Made by a program: the position numbers and the translations under genes
NCBI GenBank assembly: GCA_028711675.1
Contig: JAQTRT010000032.1
Location: 1-16,271 of the forward strand
Direction: 5' to 3'
Origin: a bacterium
GTDB taxonomy: Bacteria > Spirochaetota > JAHITG01
DNA length: 16,271 nucleotides
Shown here: positions 1-7,382 of the stretch, in pieces
Numbering within the stretch: position 1 is the first letter of the stretch
Layout: each line of letters opens with the position of its first letter
The notes under the pieces: model-generated
The model's input: the letters and a program-made list of their open reading frames with translations, nothing else
Told to the model about the DNA's origin: nothing
Database searches by the model: none

Positions 1-256
1 CCAGGCCCAGGTGAGCCAGGTAATTGTCGGGATTTTGTTTCAGGAGCTGCCGGTAAGTGGCCAGCTGCTGCTCCAGATCAGCCCTTGACCGTATGGTGCA
101 GCTGCGTACCAGCATAAAGACCAGAATCAGACACAAACCGATAAAGGTAAGGGTTACATAATAACCCCTCTGGCTGAAATTCTGGTGAAGGAACGACTTG
201 ATGATCGATGTCCGGCTTAAAGCAGGCGACATGGTAATGGATTGTTTTTTCTTCAT
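1..256 (-). CDS. Membrane-anchored TPR-like protein (C-terminus outside window)
   Basis: Reading leftward from the ATG at 256-254, 85 codons stay open to the window edge, so the gene is partial at its 3' end. The visible N-terminus is basic (MKKKQS), followed by a hydrophobic stretch at about residues 33-51 (YVTLTFIGLCLILVFMLV), a likely single membrane anchor. Polar sequence at 55-85 follows, ending in LLKQNPDNYLAHLGL, which resembles the start of a tetratricopeptide repeat. The start lies 4 nt after the stop of the neighbouring TPR gene, so the two are very probably co-transcribed and perhaps translationally coupled; only a weak GAG serves as ribosome binding site. This is inferred to be an anchored TPR scaffold working with its neighbour. 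Function is unknown, and the repeat assignment rests on one partial motif. Confidence 0.7.
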   Translation of the reverse strand, partial: MKKKQSITMSPALSRTSIIKSFLHQNFSQRGYYVTLTFIGLCLILVFMLVRSCTIRSRADLEQQLATYRQLLKQNPDNYLAHLGL

Positions 257-260
257 GGTT

Positions 261-962
261 TTACTCTGTTGTTATGCTCTTCGGTTTCTTTAAATCGTAT
301 TTCTCTTCAGCGTCCGATTTGATATCCTTTCCCTTGATGTCAAGCTGGATGGACTGGTTGGCGGCATTGGAGGAAGAGGTGTTCAGGCCTGCAGCACTCT
401 GATTGGTACGTGACAACGGAGGAGCCAGCGTAAAACCCGGATCACGCAGATATTCAAGGGCTTTTCTGATCTTGGGCGCCTGGATATCATCCGGGCTGAC
501 TTTCAGGAATTTCTCCCAAAAATCAATGGTATACTCCTTGTTATACAGGTACTTATACGAGACAAGTCCTGCATTGAGATACACATCCCCGTAATCCGGA
601 TAATCCCGGATCAGATTGGTATAAAGGCTCATGGCCTTTCCGGTCTCTTTGTTCCCGACATGGGTATTGGCTATCAGAAACTGGAGCTCTTTACCCGGTT
701 TCAGATCATTGGCCATCTCAAGATACTTCGCAGCTTCGGCATAATTATTGTTGAAATAATTTATCTTACCCAAACTGTAATTGGCCTCAAAACTGTCAGG
801 TTTCTTTTCTATGTACTTCTTGTAGAATATTTCAGCCAGGTTGAATTTACCATCATTGAAATACTGGTCAGCTGTTGCTAAATAATCCTCTTCAGCGATA
901 ACCTCGCCTAAAAGGAGAAAAAGCAGGGTAAAAACCGATAAAACGCACGCTTTTCTTCTCAT
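261..962 (-). CDS. Exported tetratricopeptide-repeat protein
   Basis: This is a 233-residue protein. Residues 1-23 form a signal peptide: MRRK, a hydrophobic core, then likely cleavage after VIA. TPR-type helical pairs follow at roughly 27-60 (ADQYFNDGKFNLAEIFYKKY, then P55), 61-94 (LGKINYFNNNYAEAAKYL, then P89), 95-127 and 128-160. The last 60 residues are Ser/Asn/Lys-rich and look disordered. TPR domains bind other proteins, so an extracytoplasmic scaffold role is likely; no catalytic motif is visible. It is the first gene of a two-gene unit with the anchored TPR protein 4 nt downstream and is divergent from the glycosyltransferase gene. There is no strong Shine-Dalgarno; GGGA sits about 14 nt upstream of the ATG. 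The real partner or pathway is not recognisable. Confidence 0.85.
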   Translation of the reverse strand: MRRKACVLSVFTLLFLLLGEVIAEEDYLATADQYFNDGKFNLAEIFYKKYIEKKPDSFEANYSLGKINYFNNNYAEAAKYLEMANDLKPGKELQFLIANTHVGNKETGKAMSLYTNLIRDYPDYGDVYLNAGLVSYKYLYNKEYTIDFWEKFLKVSPDDIQAPKIRKALEYLRDPGFTLAPPLSRTNQSAAGLNTSSSNAANQSIQLDIKGKDIKSDAEEKYDLKKPKSITTE

Positions 963-985
963 ATTTAATTATCGTATCCCTGATA

Positions 986-1013
986 AATTTAATAACCTGA
1001 TTTTAAAAATCAA
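986..1013 (-). promoter_or_regulatory. Possible weak promoter with a 7-1-7 inverted repeat, upstream of the TPR pair
   Basis: On the minus strand TTGATT (1013-1008) is separated by 16 nt from TAAATT (991-986), each four of six to the sigma-70 consensus. A 7-1-7 palindrome, TGATTTT-A-AAAATCA on the plus strand, covers 998-1012 and overlaps the -35 box, so it could be an operator. The rest of the 963-1225 gap holds a 7-bp hairpin at 1075-1092 and no convincing gene. The call is tentative because AT-rich sequence yields such matches by chance. Confidence 0.25.
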
Positions 1014-1225
1014 CATATTCCACCAAACCCGATGCTTCCATCTTTTTTGACAAAATCCATTTTTATTTGTTCCCGTTTTCCGCCCGGGAAACATAATAAA
1101 AGGAACGGACAGAAAATACGTTTTTCATTCCTTGTTCAAATGAAACGTCCGTTAAATATTATGGATAAAAAAAATGAAACCGCTATAATGAAAGGGGAAG
1201 AACAATCTTTTTCCGCTGATCCATT

Positions 1226-2260
1226 ATGATGATACACAAGAAAGAACATGTTTTACTTATTACAACCGACTTTGTACCGCAGAAAGGCGGTATTGCCCGG
1301 TGGGCTTATGAAGAATACAGGGAACTGGCCAAACGATACGACGTGACTATCATCGATAAATTCAAGAAAGAGATCGTGCCTAACAGCGATACACGTTATT
1401 TTCGCGATAAGGAAGATTTGAAACAGATGGTCTCAACCCTGAACAAGTCTGCGCCTTTTCAAAGGATCCTGTTCTTCCATTGGGAACCTGCGCTCTTTCT
1501 TCTCCCTTTCTTGAGGTCTGCGAAAATATCTTTTACTGTGGTTCTTCATGGCTGGGAATTCCTCAGGCCCAGAAGCCTCTGGACCCGGTACTGGAAAAGG
1601 CAGGTATTGCTGCGGTGTAATGAAATATGGATCACATCACCGTACATGAAAAAAAAAGTCCTGGCCTGCAGAATCGGTCCGGAAAAAATCAAATTAAAAC
1701 CCATCCCCATTGACAGGGAGATTTTTCATCCCTGGACCGATACGGAAGTCGCGCGTTCCCGAAAGGAACATGGAATCAGCGGCAAAAAAGTCATACTCTC
1801 GGTCGGCCGTCTTGTGGAACGCAAGGATTATATCACTATCCTTAAAAGCGTGGTTCTTCTCCGGACCCGTTACCCAGAGGTCCTGTATGTGCTCATCGGT
1901 GACGGTCCGTACCGCGGCATGATAGAATCCTTCATCACAGAAAATCACCTGGAAGAAAATGTCCTTCTCCCCGGTGAAGTAGAAGAGAAGGTCCTGCTGG
2001 AATGGTATTGCATCAGCCATGTCTTTGTGCTGGTTCCCAGGGACCTGGAAAAACAAGGTGATGTCGAGGGGTTCGGTATTGTTTATCACGAAGCCAGTTC
2101 CTGCGGACTCCCTGTGATCGGGAGCAGGGCCGGCGGAGTGCCGTATGCCCTGAGCCTGATCCCAAACTCGTACCTTATCGAACCCGGGGATTTTCCGGCC
2201 CTGGCCGGTCTGATCGAAAATCTTATCCTCCGGAAAGATACAAGCTCCGGTCCGAAATAA
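1226..2260 (+). CDS. GT-B fold glycosyltransferase, family 4-like
   Basis: This 344-residue soluble protein probably transfers a sugar from a nucleotide-sugar donor to a lipid-linked or surface glycan acceptor. The N-terminal Rossmann half has the family-typical opening ITTDFVPQKGGIARWAYE (about 12-29), with the Gly-rich loop G21-G22. The C-terminal half has SVGRLVERKD (192-201), whose Arg195 and Lys200 match the donor-phosphate-binding pair of GT4 enzymes, then IGDGPYR (224-230), and the E-X7-E motif Glu281/Glu289 in EGFGIVYHE, followed by ASSCGLPVIGSRAGGVP. No signal peptide or membrane segment is seen. The start could be either of two adjacent ATGs (1226 or 1229). An in-frame TGA at 1217 rules out a longer form, and no Shine-Dalgarno is close. 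It stands alone on this strand, with no companion polysaccharide genes, so donor and acceptor cannot be named. Confidence 0.9.
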   Translation: MMIHKKEHVLLITTDFVPQKGGIARWAYEEYRELAKRYDVTIIDKFKKEIVPNSDTRYFRDKEDLKQMVSTLNKSAPFQRILFFHWEPALFLLPFLRSAKISFTVVLHGWEFLRPRSLWTRYWKRQVLLRCNEIWITSPYMKKKVLACRIGPEKIKLKPIPIDREIFHPWTDTEVARSRKEHGISGKKVILSVGRLVERKDYITILKSVVLLRTRYPEVLYVLIGDGPYRGMIESFITENHLEENVLLPGEVEEKVLLEWYCISHVFVLVPRDLEKQGDVEGFGIVYHEASSCGLPVIGSRAGGVPYALSLIPNSYLIEPGDFPALAGLIENLILRKDTSSGPK

Positions 2261-2309
2261 CCTGTTCCTTATTTTTCAATCCGTGCTGCCGTGCGGCCAT
2301 TCCTTTTCT

Positions 2310-3239
2310 TTATTCAATAATGATCTTCTTTCCGCGTGCATCAAAGATGATCCTGTCAGCCATATCCTTTTCAGCTGCCATTTGCTTGAGCATTCCCAGG
2401 GGATCGGAAAAATCAAGTTCATCACTGTACCTGTGCGTGAAGGTGTCATAATGAATGGGTACCATTTTTTTCGCTTTCAGGTCCTGAAGCACCTCAAGGG
2501 TCTCATCAGCCTGCAGATGCCGGGGGATGGCTTGGGGGAGATTGTCCGATTTGTACAGCAGCCGGAACAGGGAGACACATCCGGAATACCCGCAACCGCG
2601 CGGCCGGTCAGGATTGTCCGGTGTATTGGTGGCTGTATGATGCCAGCCGTGCGATTCCACAAAAGCCAGGTCGATCTCAGCCTCGGCGCCGATCCTTTTG
2701 AATATACTGTCATACCCGGAATCACCGGCAAAAAAGACGGTCCGCGTTCCCTTGATCGTATACCCGAGGGTCAGCGGCGTGTTATCAATGATATAGCGGT
2801 CACCGTAGTGATTCATCCTGTAGGTACGGATCAGGAGCGGGCCGTATTGGAACTGCTGATCGTTCGAGACCTCCGTATAGTTTCTTATGCCTTCCTGTTT
2901 GAGGTATTTTCCCAGCCGGACCGGCAGATAAATCCGGGCAGACGGAAATTTTTCAATGATCTGCTCCAGGGATCCCATATCCATATGGTCCCAGTGGCCG
3001 TGCGACAGCAGGACCAGGTCCACAGCCGGCAGGTCCTTGATCCCCAGGGCAGGCGGATTATCACGTTTCCGGAAATACACAATATCGTTGAACGTGGGGT
3101 CGATCAGGACATGAACGCTGTCCAGGCACAGGAATACTGTGGAATGACCGATGTGATAAGCGTAATTTGTTTGAAGAGGTTGCGGATTAAGGGATTTCTG
3201 ACCAGACCATATAATCAATAACATCAAAACAATACGCAT
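2310..3239 (-). CDS. Exported metallo-beta-lactamase-fold hydrolase (UlaG/NAPE-PLD-like)
   Basis: This 309-residue protein has a short hydrophobic N-terminus (MRIVLMLLIIWSG), probably a signal or anchor sequence. The MBL-fold metal ligands are in order: IGHST (30-34), SHGHWDH with His80, His82, Asp84 and His85, then probably His144 in MNHYGD, Asp173 in FAGDSGYD and His263 in VPIHYDTF. This is the full set for a dinuclear zinc site in the UlaG / NAPE-PLD branch, which hydrolyses phosphodiester or lactone substrates. The segment from 195 to about 241, usually short (PIG-like) in this branch, is expanded here and carries His197, His200, His201, Cys216 and Cys221. The start is 18 nt past the stop of the LtaS-like gene, with AAGGA within that gap, so the two probably share a transcript. 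The substrate is unknown; an exported hydrolase acting on lipid or cell-surface phosphodiesters is a guess from context. Confidence 0.87.
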   Translation of the reverse strand: MRIVLMLLIIWSGQKSLNPQPLQTNYAYHIGHSTVFLCLDSVHVLIDPTFNDIVYFRKRDNPPALGIKDLPAVDLVLLSHGHWDHMDMGSLEQIIEKFPSARIYLPVRLGKYLKQEGIRNYTEVSNDQQFQYGPLLIRTYRMNHYGDRYIIDNTPLTLGYTIKGTRTVFFAGDSGYDSIFKRIGAEAEIDLAFVESHGWHHTATNTPDNPDRPRGCGYSGCVSLFRLLYKSDNLPQAIPRHLQADETLEVLQDLKAKKMVPIHYDTFTHRYSDELDFSDPLGMLKQMAAEKDMADRIIFDARGKKIIIE

Positions 3240-3257
3240 AGAGGGAAATACTAATCC

Positions 3258-5147
3258 TTAAAAATAAATCCGGTTCCTGATCACGGCTGAATTGTTCACT
3301 TTATACAGAGCCATCAGGATCTTCTGATAATATTCCAGTTCCTGACGGGGAATTCCCGTCAAAGGGATCTCCTTCTCCTCCGCTTTTTCCGGATTGGTCC
3401 GGAACAAGGTGTACCCCTGCCGTGTGAAATTATAAACCAGTTTATAATCCTTCCACATGACAGCGATCATGCTTTCGCCGAAAGAGTTCTGGCTGAAGGC
3501 CCAGGCATCCCTTTCCCTGCGGAAAAGGGACTGTCCCACCCAGGGTGCTTTATCAGGATAGATCCTGATGAGATCGCAGAGCGTGGGCAGAATGTCCACG
3601 AGAGAACCCAGTGCAGAGCTTCGCCCCGGCTTCAGGCCCGTAGCCGGCGCATAGATCAGCAGGGGCACGCGGATATTCTCCTCACGCAGGTCCTTCTTCA
3701 GTAAAGTGGTCTCCTGCTGGACCTGGGTGGATTCACCGTGGTCCCCGAACAGGATGAAGATCGTATTGGAAAAATAAGCCTTGTTCCTGATCTTCCTGAA
3801 GAAACAGGAGAGGGCCCAATCCGAATAACTCATGGCTGCCAGGAATTTTCCATAATAACCTTTCCGGCTGAAACGGTAGAATCGCTTGTCCGGAAGCTCA
3901 TAAGGATGATGATTGGAGGTTGTCAGCAGGGTAACATAAAAAGGCGGTTTCAGCCTGTCCAGCTCCTCAACAGCTTTATCGAACAAAGCCTCGTCATGCA
4001 CTCCCCAGCCAAAACGCGGGGCGCTGGCCGGGAAAGCCTCCAGCCCGATGATCTTTCCATAGCCGATCTTCCGGAAGAAAGTGTCCATCTTGTCATATTT
4101 GGGGTTTTCACCCACAAGGAACAGCCCGTCCCGGTAGCCGTGTTCATTCAGGAAATTCCCGAGACCGTAATATTTTGTATCCGGGAAATACTTGATCTCA
4201 CGGTCGCCATGGTAGGTCAGCACACTGCAGTGGGAAGCAACAAGACCTTTGGCTGTCTGTACGCCGCTGGAATAAAAACGCGTAAAGAGCAATCCCTGTC
4301 GGCTCAGGCTGTTAAAAAAAGGAGTGACTTCAGCCGGTTCTCCTTCCGGCATTCCCGTGTCTTGCATCCGAAACGATTCCAGGACGATAATAACGATGTT
4401 GTACGGCTCAGGTCTTGTATCGGCCGGTTTCTTCCGGGAGGACAGAAAAGGGAACAGAAAGGAACCGTAGGTCCTTTCCCCACCCAGGAATTTCTGCACA
4501 TTCAGGATATCCTCTCTGGTCAGCTTGAAGTTCACCCGCCGGATATCGGTCATGGTATCATGCAGGATCGAGATGAATATATTGCGCCTGAAATTCTGGT
4601 TATACTTTAAATCTGGCAGTTTGATCCCTTCGCTTAAAAGCCCCAGTATAAAACTAAGGCATAAATAAACAACGAGATTTTTTTTAGGGGTTGTTTCCAG
4701 GATCCTGATCCTTCTTATCAGGCGGAAACTGACGAATGAGAAGAGAAGGTAAACAGCCGCAACCGCCATCATGAGCCAGGGAGACAGGACAGCACCGATG
4801 GAACCGGCCAGGTCGTGGAGCTCGTCCAGAAAATTAAGCATACGAAAATTGATATTGATCTGGAGGATATGGAACAGAGGGATGTTCATAAGGTACAGGA
4901 ACAGGAGAAGGTTGTTGAAGCCGAACACCAGCCATTTTCCCGTCCGGCTGATCCTGTTCCGCAGGGCTTTATTGAATCCATACACCAGGAGCGTGAAAAC
5001 GTTCAGCACGAACAAGTCCTGAAAGAAACCGGTCGCCAGCAGGTTCAGATAAAGCCCGGCTGCCACTTTTTCTTGCAGGCAGAACACCAGGCGGAGGAGA
5101 AAGAAGATCAAACCAACAAACACATTATAGATAAGGAGCCGTCTCAT
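3258..5147 (-). CDS. LtaS-like membrane phosphoglycerol/phosphoethanolamine-type transferase (sulfatase fold)
   Basis: This 629-residue protein has about five N-terminal membrane helices (approximately 4-24, 31-57, 72-96, 121-143, 157-174), then a linker and an extracytoplasmic alkaline-phosphatase/sulfatase-fold domain from about 248. Visible catalytic elements match lipoteichoic-acid synthase: Glu257 in NIVIIVLESF, the likely nucleophile Thr298 in SGVQTAKG, His413/His414 in TSNHHPYELP, and Asp469-His470 in LFGDHGES. The topology and metal-site order are those of LtaS/OpgB-type enzymes, which move a phosphoglycerol (or related) head group from a membrane phospholipid to a polymer or glycan. 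A good ribosome binding site (AGGGTGG) lies 6 nt before the ATG. It follows the ATPase operon by 105 nt, with a possible terminator between, and is coupled to the MBL gene. The acceptor is unknown, and phosphoethanolamine transfer cannot be excluded. Confidence 0.9.
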   Translation of the reverse strand: MRRLLIYNVFVGLIFFLLRLVFCLQEKVAAGLYLNLLATGFFQDLFVLNVFTLLVYGFNKALRNRISRTGKWLVFGFNNLLLFLYLMNIPLFHILQININFRMLNFLDELHDLAGSIGAVLSPWLMMAVAAVYLLFSFVSFRLIRRIRILETTPKKNLVVYLCLSFILGLLSEGIKLPDLKYNQNFRRNIFISILHDTMTDIRRVNFKLTREDILNVQKFLGGERTYGSFLFPFLSSRKKPADTRPEPYNIVIIVLESFRMQDTGMPEGEPAEVTPFFNSLSRQGLLFTRFYSSGVQTAKGLVASHCSVLTYHGDREIKYFPDTKYYGLGNFLNEHGYRDGLFLVGENPKYDKMDTFFRKIGYGKIIGLEAFPASAPRFGWGVHDEALFDKAVEELDRLKPPFYVTLLTTSNHHPYELPDKRFYRFSRKGYYGKFLAAMSYSDWALSCFFRKIRNKAYFSNTIFILFGDHGESTQVQQETTLLKKDLREENIRVPLLIYAPATGLKPGRSSALGSLVDILPTLCDLIRIYPDKAPWVGQSLFRRERDAWAFSQNSFGESMIAVMWKDYKLVYNFTRQGYTLFRTNPEKAEEKEIPLTGIPRQELEYYQKILMALYKVNNSAVIRNRIYF

Positions 5148-5230
5148 ATTAATCCACCCTGTTCATTTGTCTTCATGACAAAGGATATCCTTTCCCGAGG
5201 CATCAGCCGGAAGCCTTATTGGTCATTGCA

Positions 5231-5261
5231 GAAAAACGCAGCTTAATTCTGATTAATGCTG
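5231..5261 (-). terminator. Possible intrinsic terminator at the end of the V-ATPase operon
   Basis: Read on the minus strand, CAGC-A-TTAAT, loop CAGA, then ATTAAGCTG form a 9-bp stem with one bulged A (5261-5239). CG and a run of five T (5236-5232) follow. The stem overlaps the last codons of the D gene, whose TAA is at 5255-5253. It is AT-rich, so termination may be partial and some read-through into the LtaS-like gene is plausible. Confidence 0.4.
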
Positions 5262-5873
5262 TTCCACGATCTCTTTCACTTTCATCAAACGGGTCAGGTT
5301 GCTCCGTTCCACTTCGCTGATCTTCATGCTGATATATTTGATGGTCTCTTCCAGGTTGGGAATAAGGATATACTCCAGGGCATTCACCCTGCGCCGGGTA
5401 CGTTCGATCTCAATGGCCAGTTCTTTTACGTTATTCTCCAGTTCCGCCAGCTGTACCATTTTCAGGACGATCTCTTTCAGCCGGACCAGCAGCAGGTCCA
5501 TATCCAGGTCAACGTCCTTATATCCCGTGGAAAAAGGTTCGCCCCGGAAAGAAGCGGTAAAACTGGGCAGCCGCAAATTCATAACCGGCATGATCCGCTC
5601 CTGTACCTCAACCGAAGCCTCTTGAAGTAAAAAAAAAGATTTAAGCTGTTCGAGGTCATACCGCGAACTGACAAGGTTATATGACTCATAAAAAGCCTTC
5701 ATCTCGTTTTCCAGTTCATCCCGGAGGATTTTGTTCCTGTTCACATACTCCAGGAATTTTCTCATCAGTTCATCCTGCTTGTCTTTCAGGAGCTTATGGC
5801 CTCTCCGGGCCAGAAGGATCCGTTTTTTCAGCTTCAGAAGCTCCATCCGTGTTGCGCTGACTTCCAGTTTCAT
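5253..5873 (-). CDS. atpD: V-type ATPase subunit D (central rotor shaft)
   Basis: This 206-residue protein has the usual length for the bacterial/archaeal V-type D subunit. The N-terminus SATRMELLKLKKRILLARRGHKLLKDKQDEL and the C-terminal TRRRVNALEYILIPNLEETIKYI are the two family signatures, forming the long antiparallel coiled coil that turns inside the A3B3 head. With F it makes the rotor shaft linking the head to subunit C and the K ring. An AGAGG ribosome binding site lies about 5 nt before the ATG. It is the last ATPase gene, 126 nt after B, and that gap carries a nonamer repeat element. No truncation is seen. Confidence 0.97.
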   Translation of the reverse strand: MKLEVSATRMELLKLKKRILLARRGHKLLKDKQDELMRKFLEYVNRNKILRDELENEMKAFYESYNLVSSRYDLEQLKSFFLLQEASVEVQERIMPVMNLRLPSFTASFRGEPFSTGYKDVDLDMDLLLVRLKEIVLKMVQLAELENNVKELAIEIERTRRRVNALEYILIPNLEETIKYISMKISEVERSNLTRLMKVKEIVEQH

Positions 5874-5891
5874 TGTGACCTCTGATAAAAA

Positions 5892-5971
5892 GGCAGTAAA
5901 GGCATTAATGGCCCTCGCCTGAATGATTTTTTCCCTTTAAAACCTTTTAAACTTTTACCGCCTTTATAACC
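5892..5971. repeat. 9-bp periodic G-arm/C-arm repeat, copy A (B-D gap)
   Basis: GG dinucleotides fall at 5892, 5901 and 5910 (units GGCAGTAAA, GGCATTAAT). After about 22 nt the C-arm has CC at 5934, 5943, 5961 and 5970, with the 5952 unit degenerate (units CCTTTAAAA, CCTTTTAAA, CTTTTACCG, CCTTTATAA). The spacing is exactly 9 nt throughout. GGCAGTAAAGG (5892-5902) pairs 9 of 11 with the unit at 5952-5962. The element fills most of the 5874-5999 gap. A further copy lies in the F-A gap and another in the 14.3 kb divergent region. Confidence 0.7.
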
Positions 5972-5999
5972 TCTTTTTTTCTTGTGCCATTGTGCCTGA

Positions 6000-7382
6000 T
6001 TATTTCTTAACGAACTTCGGCAGGTATTTATCCAAAAATTCCGGCCGTATCCTTTTCAACTCCATCCTGGGCAGCATGGAGAGCAATTCCCAGCCCAGGT
6101 TCAACGTGAACTCGATGGTCCGGTCCTCATACTCCGACTGCCTGATATACTTTTCTTCAAATTCATCGGCGAATTTATAGTACAACCTGTCCATTTCGCT
6201 TAAAGCAGCTTCACCCAGGATCACCTCCAGTTCCCGCGCTTCCAGGCCGCGGGCATAAGCGGCAAAGAGCTGGTTGAAGATATCCGAATGGTCCTCTCTG
6301 GTCTTGCCTGTACCGATACCTTTATCTTTCAGCCTGGAGAGGGATTGCAGTACGTCCACAGGCGGATAAATGCCTTTTCTGTGAAGGGTCCGGCTTAATA
6401 CGATCTGGCCTTCCGTGATATAACCGGTCAGGTCCGGGATCGGATGGGTCTTGTCATCCTCGGGCATGGTCAGGATAGGGATCTGGGTAATAGACCCTTT
6501 CCTTCCCTTGATCCTTCCCGCTCTTTCATATATGGAAGAGAGGTCCGTATACAGATAACCCGGATAACCTCTCCGGCCAGGGATCTCCTTCCTGGCAGCG
6601 GAAACCTCGCGCAAGGCCTCGCAGTAATTGGTCATGTCGGTCATAATGACCAGAACATGCATATTCAGATCATAAGCCAGGTACTCGGCCGTTGTCAGAG
6701 CCATGCGGGGAGTAGCGATCCTTTCAATGGCCGGGTCATCCGCCAGGTTGATGAAAAGGACCGTTCTTTCCAGAGCGCCCGTGCGCTTAAAATCCTCTAT
6801 GAAATAATTAGCTTCACCGAACGTGATACCCATAGCCGCGAACACGACCGCGAACTTTTCCGAAGCACTCAACACTTTGGCCTGCCGTGCGATCTGGGCA
6901 GCCATTTGGTTGTGCGGCAGACCCGAACCGGAAAAGATAGGCAGTTTCTGGCCGCGAACGAGCGTATTAAGGCCGTCAATGGTGGCAAAACCTGTTTGTA
7001 TGAACTCTTCGGGATAATCCCTAGCAAAAGGATTGATAGGCGAACCGTTGATATCCCGTTTAACCTCGGGAAGGATGGCCGGTCCCTTGTCGATGGGTTT
7101 GCCCTGGCCGTTAAAAATGCGTCCCAGGATGTCGGGAGACAAAGGGATCTCAACACCCTTTCCCAGGAAACGGATCTTGGTGGAACGCACGTTCAATCCC
7201 GTAGCTCCCTGGAAAAGCTGGATAAGGGCTTTATCCTGATTGACTTCAAGCACTTTACCGTTCCGGACTTCACCGTTGGGGAGCTCGATCTCCACAAGTT
7301 CTTCGTATTTCACGCCTTGTACGTTCTCGACCAGCATGAGGGGTCCGATGATCTCTCTGACCGTGTAATATTCTTTAAGCAT
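6000..7382 (-). CDS. atpB: V-type ATPase subunit B (non-catalytic nucleotide-binding head subunit)
   Basis: Started at 7382, the protein is 460 residues, the usual length; it alternates with A in the A3B3 head. The open frame begins 27 nt earlier, but the ATG at 7382 is chosen because AAGGAG (7395-7390) sits 7 nt before it and because MLKEYYTVREIIGPLMLVE matches the family N-terminus. With this numbering the P-loop position is degenerate (FSGSGLPHNQ, about 150-159), as expected for B. GRRGYPGYLYTDLSSIYERAGRI is intact, and TGYITEGQIVLSR ends at Arg331, the position of the arginine finger that reaches the A-subunit site. It overlaps the end of A by 8 nt, which suggests translational coupling to keep A and B equal. 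Confidence 0.97.
   Translation of the reverse strand: MLKEYYTVREIIGPLMLVENVQGVKYEELVEIELPNGEVRNGKVLEVNQDKALIQLFQGATGLNVRSTKIRFLGKGVEIPLSPDILGRIFNGQGKPIDKGPAILPEVKRDINGSPINPFARDYPEEFIQTGFATIDGLNTLVRGQKLPIFSGSGLPHNQMAAQIARQAKVLSASEKFAVVFAAMGITFGEANYFIEDFKRTGALERTVLFINLADDPAIERIATPRMALTTAEYLAYDLNMHVLVIMTDMTNYCEALREVSAARKEIPGRRGYPGYLYTDLSSIYERAGRIKGRKGSITQIPILTMPEDDKTHPIPDLTGYITEGQIVLSRTLHRKGIYPPVDVLQSLSRLKDKGIGTGKTREDHSDIFNQLFAAYARGLEARELEVILGEAALSEMDRLYYKFADEFEEKYIRQSEYEDRTIEFTLNLGWELLSMLPRMELKRIRPEFLDKYLPKFVKK

Noticed and set aside
1047..1075. Perfect TTGACA at 1047-1052 as a glycosyltransferase promoter
   Set aside because: No -10-like hexamer occurs 15-19 nt downstream (the sequence there is GC-rich), so it was not called.
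1032..1229. A 65-codon plus-strand frame before the glycosyltransferase
   Set aside because: No ribosome binding site, no domain and atypical composition; only a short 3' part was kept as a possible leader.
2261..2309. A bidirectional terminator between the convergent glycosyltransferase and MBL genes
   Set aside because: The only pairing seen is GCCG/CGGC with a 2-nt loop, too small to support a call.
2283..3221. A 312-codon plus-strand open frame opposite the MBL gene
   Set aside because: It is the antisense shadow of a gene with a full set of metal-binding motifs; its translation has no recognisable domain and it has no ribosome binding site.
3738..4610. A 290-codon plus-strand open frame opposite the LtaS-like gene
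   Set aside because: It lies wholly inside a gene with clear catalytic motifs on the other strand, and the translation looks random.
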